Shown here in pieces: positions 36,843 to 44,839 of a DNA stretch of 64,000 nt. How positions within the stretch are numbered: the stretch's first letter is position 1; every line of letters starts with the position of its first letter. Where the stretch lies: the NCBI GenBank assembly GCA_029098225.1, contig JAQXNX010000032.1, forward strand, positions 124,001-188,000. Reading direction: 5' to 3'. The translations under genes and the position numbers were made by a program. The notes below the pieces were generated by a model. The model had not been told where the DNA came from, made no database searches, and saw only the letters and a list, made by a program, of their open reading frames with translations. The stretch comes from Spirochaetales bacterium. GTDB taxonomy: Bacteria > Spirochaetota > Spirochaetia > Treponematales > Treponemataceae.

Positions 36843-37744
36843 ACACGTTCACTTTTTAACAACGAAAATTCTTCGTCTTCAAATAAATAATATTCTGTAA
36901 TGTACCAGTCCGGAATTTCTTCACGAGATTCAACTTCCCCTACCCAATAATCAAGTACTTCTTTTTTTGGATTTCTGATTATCAACTTACTATCCAGTGA
37001 ATAATCCAGAGAAAACTCAAAGGGAAAACCTTCAGTAACAACTCCGTTTTCTAAATTAATAATGAAAAATCCATAAGCGCTGGTTCCTGCACCGAATTTC
37101 GCAATTTTATACTTTCCGTTAAAATCTGGCGGTAAGCGAGAAGCCTTAGTAATTATTGTTCTGTAATTTCTTTTCATTTCTGTATCTAAAACAGGTTCAG
37201 CAAAATTTTCGTTCCATTTAATATCTGAAGGATAACTATCTTTAAAAATAAAATTTTCTGCTGTATTTTCAGTTTTATCAATAAAATCAATATCAAGAAC
37301 AGAAAAACACATTAATGGCTTATCATAATATGAAACATCAACATCGTATTCATATCTGAAAAGTACCTTTCTTGCAAAAACACAATCCTTGCTTTCCTGA
37401 TTTTTTATAATATTGTTAACAGTCGAATCAAAGTTTGTATTGGTTAATAAAACCCCAAGCGCCTGATTTTGTTCTGTTAAAAATCGAATGTCTGGATTTT
37501 GCCCCATAAGAAGAATAAAATTTCCCTCAAAAGAAATTGTATCTCCAGCTTTCAACTTTTTTGATAGAGGCGCAGGATGAACCGAATCATTAGAATAAAC
37601 TGAATCATTTTCTTTAAAATTTTCATTCACCAGTATATCATTTTTTTCAGAAGGCACCTCTGATTCTTTTAACAAAAAACATCCTTTTATTCCTATAACA
37701 GCTATAATTAAAAACAAGAGCAATATAATTAAATATTTCTTCAT
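36830..37744 (-). CDS. Hypothetical exported or lipid-anchored protein
   Basis: 304 residues. A strongly hydrophobic N-terminus (about 4-22) ends in IGIKGC, a loose spirochete-type lipobox, so lipid anchoring at Cys22 is possible; otherwise it is a membrane anchor. A Ser/Asn-rich stretch follows, then a soluble beta-rich region without a motif that I know. It lies upstream of nothing related on this strand: the ABC/permease genes precede it by 34 nt and may share its transcript. Function unknown. Confidence 0.65.
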   Translation of the reverse strand: MKKYLIILLLFLIIAVIGIKGCFLLKESEVPSEKNDILVNENFKENDSVYSNDSVHPAPLSKKLKAGDTISFEGNFILLMGQNPDIRFLTEQNQALGVLLTNTNFDSTVNNIIKNQESKDCVFARKVLFRYEYDVDVSYYDKPLMCFSVLDIDFIDKTENTAENFIFKDSYPSDIKWNENFAEPVLDTEMKRNYRTIITKASRLPPDFNGKYKIAKFGAGTSAYGFFIINLENGVVTEGFPFEFSLDYSLDSKLIIRNPKKEVLDYWVGEVESREEIPDWYITEYYLFEDEEFSLLKSERVNQE

Positions 37745-37778
37745 TGAATAAAAGTTTAATATTCTTTCTGAAGTTTTT

Positions 37779-38432
37779 CTATACTAAATTTATACTGTCA
37801 CATAAACGAAGCGCTTCGCGGTCATGACTAACCATAATTACAGTTTTTCCGCCATCTGCAAGCTTGCGGAATATTTTAATTATGTCTGTTGTTCGCTCTT
37901 CATCTACAGAATCTGTCGGCTCATCAGCAAGAATAAGTTTAGGATTGTTAATAAGGGCACGGGCAATTAAAACACGATGATTTTCACCGCCGGAAAGTTC
38001 TTGAGGATATTGACTGGCAAGATGAACAATTCCAAGATCTTCAAGAAGCAGATTTGTGCGTGAACTAATCTGCTCATCTTTCTTATAACTTCGTCCGTTT
38101 TTAGAAATATATGCCGGCAACCGCACATTATCAAAAACTGTGAGATTATCTAAAAAACTCTGCTCCTGCGAAATATAACCGATATTTATATTTCTAAAAG
38201 CCGCAAGCTGTTTTTCCCCCAGAGAAGTGATTTCTGTGCCGTCAATTACTATGCTGCCGGAATCTGGCTTTTGTAATCCGGCAATCATCGAAAGAAGAGT
38301 ACTTTTTCCTGCTCCCGATTTTCCCTGAATTCCAAGAAAGACTCCTTCTTTTACATTAAGATTATAATTATCAAAAACTGAAAGAATTCCATGAGTGGTT
38401 TTAAACTTTTTTGTAAGATTCTGAATCTGCAT
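37779..38432 (-). CDS. ABC ATPase of the MacB/LolD type
   Basis: 217 residues, the minimal size of this group. Walker A GKSGAGKST, signature ELSGGENHRVLIARAL, Walker B LILADEPTDSVDEE, switch SHDRE. The signature carries ENHR where most have QQQR. Pairs with the FtsX-like permease encoded just upstream in the operon. Such pairs act in mechanotransmission or lipoprotein and peptide export. Start has GGAG. Confidence 0.9.
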   Translation of the reverse strand: MQIQNLTKKFKTTHGILSVFDNYNLNVKEGVFLGIQGKSGAGKSTLLSMIAGLQKPDSGSIVIDGTEITSLGEKQLAAFRNINIGYISQEQSFLDNLTVFDNVRLPAYISKNGRSYKKDEQISSRTNLLLEDLGIVHLASQYPQELSGGENHRVLIARALINNPKLILADEPTDSVDEERTTDIIKIFRKLADGGKTVIMVSHDREALRLCDSINLV

Positions 38433-38480
38433 ATTTAAATCTCCGTTGTATGGGCATTTTATAATTCTGCGTTTAGAGAA

Positions 38481-39665
38481 TCACCATATTTTTTGTTCCG
38501 AAACTTTATTTACTCCAAACACAGCAGCAAATACACTTGAAAATACCGAAATTGCAAAAGTAATAAATGCAAAAATTATAATCATCACAGGGGAAGAAAG
38601 TACAAATGGAACAGAAAGCTTTTCTGCAATTAAGGTATTGAACGGTAAAACTACAAGTGCTCCCAAAAATATTCCCGTTGCAGCTCCAATCGAACCAATT
38701 ACAAAAGCTTCAGAAAAAATCAATTTCCTTAAAGTTATTTTATCTGCACCTAACACACGCAGAATTGAATACTCACGTTTGCGTTCATTAACGATCAGTG
38801 AAAAAACTATTGCAAGCGTAAATGTAGAAATTAATAAAACAATTCCTGTAAGGATTTTCGGAAAAATCAAAAATGATTCAATTTTTTCTGCAAGAGAAGA
38901 AATAAACGAACCACCTTTTATTATCTGTACATCAGGCAGCAAAGTCTTTATTCTGAGTGCAGTTCCGTCCTGTTTTGCATCTTGTAAAAGCTTTACAAAA
39001 ATAACACTGGTTTTATTAGTTGTGTCTCCTTCAGATATAAATCCAAACCCCTTTGCTTTTGCATCATCAAAAATTTTCTGTAAGGTCGGTAAATCTGCAT
39101 AAATTGCATTATCCATACCTGAACCACTTTTTGAAAGTTTTGAACTGACATGATGCGTTTGCGAAAAAAAAGTAACCTGATTTTTTGTAATGCTCACATT
39201 GTTTCCCGCAAAAATCAATTCACTATTTTCATGCGTTTGTATTTTTCCGGCTGCCCATGGAGTTACAATAAAATCAGATTCCGGATCAAAGCCTATAATC
39301 TGAATCGGAAAATCACAACAGCTTTCGCTAAGACTTGTAAGATAAAACTGCCCGCTGACTTTTTCTACTCCTTCAATATTTCGGATTATCGACTCAACAT
39401 TTTTATCCATATAAAAATAATTTGGTTCACCAGTTAATAAAACACTTTCTACCTGAGCACCATAGCCTTCAGGAACAATCATAAGATCTGCACCAAGACG
39501 TTTCTGAAAACCGCTAATTCCGCCTTTAAGGCTTGAGGACAAAATAAAACTTGCAAAAAGCACTGCCGCAGCAAGTGCAGTTATCGCAATCAAGGCGGCA
39601 GTACGATACGGCTTACGCTTTATATTTGAAAATGCAAGCCGCTGAATTGTTATCGCTTTTTCCAT
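38481..39665 (-). CDS. FtsX/MacB-like ABC permease
   Basis: 394 residues from the ATG at 39665 (MEKAITIQRLAF); the frame is open further upstream but that part lies inside the DUF4418 gene. One N-terminal membrane helix, a periplasmic MacB_PCD-type domain (about 45-250) and three C-terminal helices with the FtsX pattern (EYSILRVLGADKITLRKLIFSEAF). Overlaps the DUF4418 gene by 16 nt. Confidence 0.9.
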   Translation of the reverse strand: MEKAITIQRLAFSNIKRKPYRTAALIAITALAAAVLFASFILSSSLKGGISGFQKRLGADLMIVPEGYGAQVESVLLTGEPNYFYMDKNVESIIRNIEGVEKVSGQFYLTSLSESCCDFPIQIIGFDPESDFIVTPWAAGKIQTHENSELIFAGNNVSITKNQVTFFSQTHHVSSKLSKSGSGMDNAIYADLPTLQKIFDDAKAKGFGFISEGDTTNKTSVIFVKLLQDAKQDGTALRIKTLLPDVQIIKGGSFISSLAEKIESFLIFPKILTGIVLLISTFTLAIVFSLIVNERKREYSILRVLGADKITLRKLIFSEAFVIGSIGAATGIFLGALVVLPFNTLIAEKLSVPFVLSSPVMIIIFAFITFAISVFSSVFAAVFGVNKVSEQKIW

Positions 39666-39853
39666 AAAACAATTGTATTTATAACAGAAATAACGAAAAT
39701 CAAAATTCCAAAAACAAGAACTGTTGGTGCAGTTACCTTGTGACAATGCATACTTGCCATTTTGCAAACCTTTGCAAAGGTGTAAGGTGCAATTCCAACA
39801 AGAATTCCAAGCAATCCAGTTAAAGCCGATAAAATAATGTTTATCTTTTTCAT
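39650..39853 (-). CDS. DUF4418-like small membrane protein
   Basis: 67 residues from the ATG at 39853 with GGGAG upstream. Two membrane helices flank a short loop with a Cys and a MHCHK motif, which matches the DUF4418 family as I recall it. Such genes often sit beside MacB-like ABC genes, as here (16-nt overlap). The loop Cys and His residues could bind metal. Role unknown. Confidence 0.7.
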   Translation of the reverse strand: MKKINIILSALTGLLGILVGIAPYTFAKVCKMASMHCHKVTAPTVLVFGILIFVISVINTIVLWKKR

Positions 39854-39964
39854 ATTATATTTCTCCCTGGTGATTGAGTTTGGTAAATTCACTTTATGTA
39901 GATTTTGACGGCCTCTACAAGCCATTAGACAAAAGCAAACTTATCTCAACCACCGCATTATATT

Positions 39965-41047
39965 TCAGGCCCTTGAGCCGTTTATTTCTTTATATTCTTT
40001 TGATGCACTGTCATAAATATATCCATCAGGTACACCATACAACTCGATATAACCGTCTTCAATAAATTTTTCTATATTAGTTGAAGCCTTAAGAATTCCT
40101 GCTTCCTGAAGCTGACGGGCAGCTGCATCAAAAGTTTTCTTTCCGAGAGAACGGCTTGGCTGATAGTTAATTTCTTCGAGCAGAGCTGCATTAAAATCAA
40201 GGTCTCCGCCACAAAGATCGTTTTCTATCTGAAGCTGAGCAGCTGCTCTTGGTTCAGCCTGAACAAAAGCCGAAGCCTTCTGAAGAGCTCTAGTAACTGC
40301 GGCTGCTCCTTCCGGATTTTCGCGTAAAAGCTTGTGAGAAACAAACTGCTGGCAGCAATATTCATTGCGGAATTTTTCATCAGTACCAGTATCAAGAATT
40401 TTTCTGAAACCGTAAGCAAGTTCACCTTTAGTTGCTACCGGATCATGAGCTCCAATTGCATCAACTGCGCCGTTATTTAAAGCAATTGCAAGGTCGGCAG
40501 AAGCATAAGCAATAAACTCAACTTCATTGTTATCTGCTGTAACTCCAATTCCAACATCCATAAGCTTGCGCTTAAGATTCATAACTGAAGAGTCTGCAAG
40601 CCCCGGTACACCAATCTTTTTTCCACGAAGGTCTGCAACTGATTTTATGTCGCTGTCGGCACGAACATAATATTTTGTACAACCAATGTGGATACCCGAA
40701 GTAAAGGAAATTGGCAGTCCGTTTTCCATTGCCTGAAGCTGAGTTGCATACAAGCCGTAACCTGCGTCAACTTTGCCGGCTGCGATCATTTCTCCAAGAG
40801 TTGCGCCACCTTCTACAATGTGAACGTACTCTGCCTTCTGACCGATTTTGGAAAGCTCTTCTTCAAAGAGTCCCATTTTCATTGCAACGTGTATTGGCGC
40901 GTAGCAAAGGCTTCCTGTCTGAAAGTTGATGCGTACAACCTTCTGTGCTGAGTTTGAAGCTCCGTCAGCAGATGCTGATTTTTTTGAACAGCCTGCCATC
41001 ACAAAAAGTGAAGCTGCTGCTGTCATAATTAAAAGTGATTTTTTCAT
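39965..41047 (-). CDS. Sulfonate/taurine-type ABC solute-binding lipoprotein
   Basis: 360 residues from the ATG at 41047 with GGAGG upstream. Signal peptide ends in the lipobox VMAGC. The body is of the SsuA/TauA/NMT1 type (INFQTGSLCYAPIHVAMKMGLFEEE, GGATLGEMIAAGKVDAGYG, DLRGKKIGVPG). Family ligands include sulfonates, taurine, nitrate and thiamine precursors. With its ATPase and permease it forms an operon led by the operator at 42955. Given the regulon, an organosulfur ligand is inferred. Confidence 0.9.
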   Translation of the reverse strand: MKKSLLIMTAAASLFVMAGCSKKSASADGASNSAQKVVRINFQTGSLCYAPIHVAMKMGLFEEELSKIGQKAEYVHIVEGGATLGEMIAAGKVDAGYGLYATQLQAMENGLPISFTSGIHIGCTKYYVRADSDIKSVADLRGKKIGVPGLADSSVMNLKRKLMDVGIGVTADNNEVEFIAYASADLAIALNNGAVDAIGAHDPVATKGELAYGFRKILDTGTDEKFRNEYCCQQFVSHKLLRENPEGAAAVTRALQKASAFVQAEPRAAAQLQIENDLCGGDLDFNAALLEEINYQPSRSLGKKTFDAAARQLQEAGILKASTNIEKFIEDGYIELYGVPDGYIYDSASKEYKEINGSRA

Positions 41048-41057
41048 ATATCCTCCA

Positions 41058-41837
41058 TTAAATTGCATATTCAACTTCCTGAACTTTTCCGGCATAATTC
41101 AGGATTTCCAGAATCTGAGTTCTGTATTTTAAGAAAACATCCTGGCTTCGGGCACGAGGGTGACTTAAATCTATCTTTATGATTTTTTCAACCTTAGCCG
41201 GTCTCGGGCTCATAACAACAACATAGTCGCTCAGGTAAACTGCCTCGTCTACATCGTGGGTTACCATAACCATTGTTGTGTTGTGCTCCTTCCATAGGCG
41301 TATGATTTCGTCCTGCATGGTCATTCGGGTAAAGGCATCCAGGGCTCCAAGAGGTTCGTCCAAAAGTAAAATCTTTGGATGGCCTACAAGAGCACGGGCA
41401 AGACTTGCCCTCTGATTCATTCCGCCCGACAGCTGATGTGGATAAGATTTTTCGAAGCCTTCAAGGCCTACCATTTTTATAAACTTATCCACATCAGCCT
41501 TACGCTGCTTATAAATATGGCGGGCACGTAAACCAAAAGCCACATTATCACGAATGGTAAGCCAGGGAAAAAGATTTGCCTGCTGAAAGGCAAAGCCCCT
41601 GTCGCTTCCAGGCTTTGTGATTTTTGTGCCATCAACACTAACCTCTCCCGATGTCGGAGTTTCCAGCCCCGCAATACAACGCAGCAATGTAGTTTTACCA
41701 CAACCCGATGGTCCAATCAGGGAAACAAAAGAGCCGGCCGGAATTGTAAAATCAACTCCATAAAGAGCAGTAACTTCTTCTCCTAATCCCTGATTAAAGA
41801 TTTTTGTTATATTGTTTAATTTAATTTCTCCAGACAT
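41058..41837 (-). CDS. Sulfonate/taurine-type ABC ATPase
   Basis: 259 residues. Walker A GPSGCGKTTLLRC, signature QLSGGMNQRASLARAL, Walker B ILLLDEPLGALD, switch THDVDEA: the SsuB/TauB subgroup. Start has AAGGAG. Separated from its permease by a GC-rich repeat block. It energises uptake by the adjacent permease and lipoprotein. Confidence 0.93.
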   Translation of the reverse strand: MSGEIKLNNITKIFNQGLGEEVTALYGVDFTIPAGSFVSLIGPSGCGKTTLLRCIAGLETPTSGEVSVDGTKITKPGSDRGFAFQQANLFPWLTIRDNVAFGLRARHIYKQRKADVDKFIKMVGLEGFEKSYPHQLSGGMNQRASLARALVGHPKILLLDEPLGALDAFTRMTMQDEIIRLWKEHNTTMVMVTHDVDEAVYLSDYVVVMSPRPAKVEKIIKIDLSHPRARSQDVFLKYRTQILEILNYAGKVQEVEYAI

Positions 41838-41863
41838 TTATTTTCTCCTTTTAAATGGCTTAG

Positions 41864-41953
41864 GGATTGGAGCACCGCCGCAGGCGTACCGCGTAAGCGG
41901 TATGGAGCGATAGCGGAAGTGCGCAAAGCCCGACCCGCCGCAAAGCGGTGGGG
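41864..41953. repeat. GC-rich palindromic repeat inside a transporter operon
   Basis: About 90 GC-rich bases between the permease and ATPase genes. They include TACCGC-GTAA-GCGGTA (41887-41902) and outer ACCGC/GCGGT pairs. Base composition differs sharply from both genes, as in the block after nifH. It looks like a REP-type intergenic element, perhaps affecting mRNA stability in the operon. Confidence 0.6.
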
Positions 41954-41959
41954 AAGCTC

Positions 41960-42940
41960 TTACCACTTTATCAATCCTTTCTGCCAGTTGAGCACTTTTC
42001 CTCTCACCTTGAAGAGAGCTGTAATAATCACTGTACAGAAAATTGCAATCAGTATAAGACCGGCATAAACGCCAGAGTACATCATCATTGCTTTTTGATA
42101 ACTGATGTACCAGCCAATTCCATATTTTGCCCCGAACATTTCGGCGGTCATAAGGGCAATAAAAGCGGCACAAATTCCGTTGAAGGCACCCTGAAAAATA
42201 TTTGGCAGAGCAGCCGGAACTGCAATTTTGAAAACCTGGAAGAAAGTGCCTGCGCCAAGTGTGCGGCCAACTTCAAAATAAACCTTGCTTGTGTTCTGAA
42301 TGCCAGAGCTTGTCATGAGCTGAACCGGAAACCATACAGCCAGTGCAATAATGAAAACGCTTGCTCCAAAAGGTGTAGGAAAGGTTGTAAGCACAAGTGG
42401 AATCCATGCAGTGGCAGGAATTGGACCTATAAGCTTGATATATGGATTAATCCAGTAATAAACCTTTTTTGAAAATCCCAGAAAAACTCCGGTAATAAAA
42501 CCAATAAGCACGCCCCAGAAAACTCCCAGCAAAAGGAGTCGGAAAGAATACCAGATACATTTTCCAAGAAGGGCTGTCTGCTCAACAAAAACTGCAAGAA
42601 TGTTGTCGTAGCTTGGAAAAAAGATAATTGGCAGCAGGGCGAACTTTGCTGTTATAAGGTTTATGAGAATTACTACGCCTGCAGTACCTAAGAGAAAAGG
42701 TCCTTTATGTTCAAGAGATGAACGGATTTTTTTTAAGAAAAATGAAAGAATAAAAAACAAGCCTGCTATTCCAAGAAGAATAAGTAAGAGTCTGTTATAG
42801 TAGGAACTTTTTGCAGCCGGATGAAGAGTGCTGTCTGGAATGAGGTTATGAACGGCAAGGGCTGTGATAACTCCAAGAATAGGAAAGACTCTGTAGAGAA
42901 GTGATTTTATGGTGTATTTTAATTTTGCTGATGAGTACAT
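41960..42940 (-). CDS. Sulfonate/taurine-type ABC permease
   Basis: 326 residues. Two or three extra N-terminal helices precede a six-helix SsuC-type core with the EAA loop (VGRTLGAGTFFQVFKIAVPAALP). Start ATG has AGAGG 5 nt upstream of it and follows the operator at 42955-42979. First gene of the operon permease-ATPase-lipoprotein. The N-terminal extension resembles that of the second permease at 47457. Confidence 0.92.
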   Translation of the reverse strand: MYSSAKLKYTIKSLLYRVFPILGVITALAVHNLIPDSTLHPAAKSSYYNRLLLILLGIAGLFFILSFFLKKIRSSLEHKGPFLLGTAGVVILINLITAKFALLPIIFFPSYDNILAVFVEQTALLGKCIWYSFRLLLLGVFWGVLIGFITGVFLGFSKKVYYWINPYIKLIGPIPATAWIPLVLTTFPTPFGASVFIIALAVWFPVQLMTSSGIQNTSKVYFEVGRTLGAGTFFQVFKIAVPAALPNIFQGAFNGICAAFIALMTAEMFGAKYGIGWYISYQKAMMMYSGVYAGLILIAIFCTVIITALFKVRGKVLNWQKGLIKW

Positions 42941-42954
42941 TAATAACCTCTTAT

Positions 42955-42979
42955 ATAACCTAGTATCTTACTAGGTTAT
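42955..42979. promoter_or_regulatory. CCTA-N9-TAGG operator, 25-bp palindrome
   Basis: ATAACCTAGTA-N3-TACTAGGTTAT: perfect arms with ATA/TAT ends. This is the best complete example of the site in the window and has the length and end bases of an IscR type 1 site. It lies just before the ribosome site of the permease gene (minus strand). TTTTTTTATAAGAGTTATAG at 43010-43029 lies upstream, ending 62 bp from the operator centre. Confidence 0.85.
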
Positions 42980-43063
42980 ATAATGTTTTCATCCTTTTTA
43001 CCAATATAATTTTTTTATAAGAGTTATAGAAAAAGGTTATAACTGCACTTTATAAGGCATTTA

Positions 43064-43453
43064 TTAAAAAACGTGGACCTCTCGTTTTTTATGCAAAACA
43101 TAGTAGGCGTTGACTTTATTAATTGCCTCTGAAATTGCATAAGGAGCTTCAATACAATTGATATTATTTTCCTGAAGCAGGCGGTAAGGACGATTTCCTA
43201 TTTTAGCAACCAGAAAATAGGTACAGTCTTTTACAATCTGGACAAGAGCTGTAACAAAGCCAGAATCGCAGCAACAGCCGCTTTCTGATTTTTCTACTTT
43301 TTGAATAGAAGAAAAATCAATCTGACGGTTTTCAAGAAGCTTAAAAGTTCCGTCATCTTCGTTTACTTCAAAAATGGCAAGAGCTTTTACTTTTCCAAAA
43401 TGTAAATCAATATTTTCTTTATCTGAAGTTGCTATGGCAATTTTATAGTTCAT
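43064..43453 (-). CDS. NifX-like carrier with CCC motif (third of three)
   Basis: 129 residues from the ATG at 43453 with AAGGAAGG upstream. Core KIAIATSDKENIDLHFGKVKALAIFEV and YFLVAKIGNRPYRLLQ belong to the NifX/NafY fold. Where the second paralog has its Gly/Cys-rich loop this one has SGCCCDSG, three Cys in a row. Last gene of the operon that encodes NifD-like and NifK-like subunits, so it probably inserts or protects their cofactor. Confidence 0.87.
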   Translation of the reverse strand: MNYKIAIATSDKENIDLHFGKVKALAIFEVNEDDGTFKLLENRQIDFSSIQKVEKSESGCCCDSGFVTALVQIVKDCTYFLVAKIGNRPYRLLQENNINCIEAPYAISEAINKVNAYYVLHKKREVHVF

Positions 43454-43483
43454 TCTTTTTCCTTCCTTATGCAATTTACAGAT

Positions 43484-44839
43484 TTACAAGGTCTGTACGT
43501 TTTTAGAAATATTTCCGCGATGGAAAATGCTGGAGTACATTTCTTCTGTAATTTTTAAGCCTCCGCTATAGCCTGCAAAGCTCTTGTTCAAAATTACATC
43601 ATTAATAATAGGCATGCTTAAATGAATCAGCATGTTGTTATTTTTTTCTGTTACCAGCTTTTCCCAGGAACTTCCGAATATAATTGCCTTTTTTGAATTA
43701 CCAATAAGTTCATTAAGCTTTTGATGAATCTTTCCTCCATCAGCCTCAAAGTAAATTACATTCTTGATTTCTGGCGCAAGGTTTTCGGCATACTCAAGTA
43801 TTTTATTTTTTAGCTCTTCTGTAGGAGGATCATCATCAATAAAAATACCCTTTGGCTGAAGCCCCAGTTCATTTACCAGATAATTTGAAACTCCCAGTGC
43901 ATATTCAGAATCAGCTACAACATAGAGTTCATTTGGAAGATTACTTCTATAATCAGACATAAAATCTGCAAGGCCGACAATGTATTGATAAAAGCGTTCT
44001 TCTTCCTTTTTGATGACTGAATTAACTTTTTCCAAATTCAGATTTGCAAAGGATGCCAGCTTTTTAAGGAAGAGGCTTGTTGCTTTTCCTCCAACTGGAA
44101 GATATGGAAATTGAAAGTAAGGAGTTCCATATTTTTTCTTTAAGAGTTCAACTGTTTTAATTCCGCACCATGGAGAGAGGAGGATATTGAATTCTGCATT
44201 TGGAATATTTTTCCATTCAAAAATTCCGTGGCTTTCACTTCCAAAAAGAATGTTTACATCCAGTCCAATTTCTGTAAGAATTCTTTTGATTTCTTCCAGA
44301 TCTCCTCTCCAGAATGGATCTTGATTTGGCACAACTGAAAAAACATTTACAAGGCCTTTCTGAACTTTTGGTGTTACATCTCCTACAAACTGATTTATTA
44401 TTGAATTTACAATCAGCTCGTGTCCGTGATAATTGTTACCTGTAAAACCAGAAGTTTCTGCTCCTACAACAGGATGTCCTTTTTCTCTGAACTTTCCCGC
44501 TACGGAAACAACATCATCTCCAATAATGCCAGAGGTACAACCAGACATTATTACAAACAAATCTCCATCAAGAACTTTAAGTGCATTTTCAGTGAGGACG
44601 GTAAGCTTGTCTTCTCCTCCAAAAACAACTTCTTTCTGTCCTGTGTTTGTGCTGGAAATCTGGCCGCCTCCGCCGTAACCTTCGCCCTGATTACCGCAGC
44701 CTTCTGAAAGTACGCGGAAAGTTTTTGAGGCACAGCCTGGTCCTGCATGAATAATTGGAAGGGCTCGTGGAATTGCCAGTACTGTAGTTTGTGCTGCCAG
44801 TGCACATGAAAAACGCGGTTGTTCAATTAATTTGCTCAT
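43484..44839 (-). CDS. Nitrogenase-like component 1 beta subunit (NifK-like)
   Basis: 451 residues. Three Cys at P-cluster positions are present: Cys12 (RFSCALAAQT), Cys36 (HAGPGCASK) and Cys101 (MSGCTSGIIGDDV). The N-terminus is short, as in nitrogenase-like proteins, and lacks the long extension of true NifK. It overlaps the NifD-like gene by ATGA, so an alpha2beta2 complex is likely. It would carry electrons from NifH through a P-like cluster to the cofactor in the alpha subunit. In the Mar system this place is held by MarK. Confidence 0.9.
   Translation of the reverse strand: MSKLIEQPRFSCALAAQTTVLAIPRALPIIHAGPGCASKTFRVLSEGCGNQGEGYGGGGQISSTNTGQKEVVFGGEDKLTVLTENALKVLDGDLFVIMSGCTSGIIGDDVVSVAGKFREKGHPVVGAETSGFTGNNYHGHELIVNSIINQFVGDVTPKVQKGLVNVFSVVPNQDPFWRGDLEEIKRILTEIGLDVNILFGSESHGIFEWKNIPNAEFNILLSPWCGIKTVELLKKKYGTPYFQFPYLPVGGKATSLFLKKLASFANLNLEKVNSVIKKEEERFYQYIVGLADFMSDYRSNLPNELYVVADSEYALGVSNYLVNELGLQPKGIFIDDDPPTEELKNKILEYAENLAPEIKNVIYFEADGGKIHQKLNELIGNSKKAIIFGSSWEKLVTEKNNNMLIHLSMPIINDVILNKSFAGYSGGLKITEEMYSSIFHRGNISKNVQTL

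Noticed and set aside
39854..39925. N-terminal extension of the DUF4418 gene
   Set aside because: The GGGAG site serves the ATG at 39853, which begins a hydrophobic helix typical of the family; the extension is hydrophilic and has no start signal.
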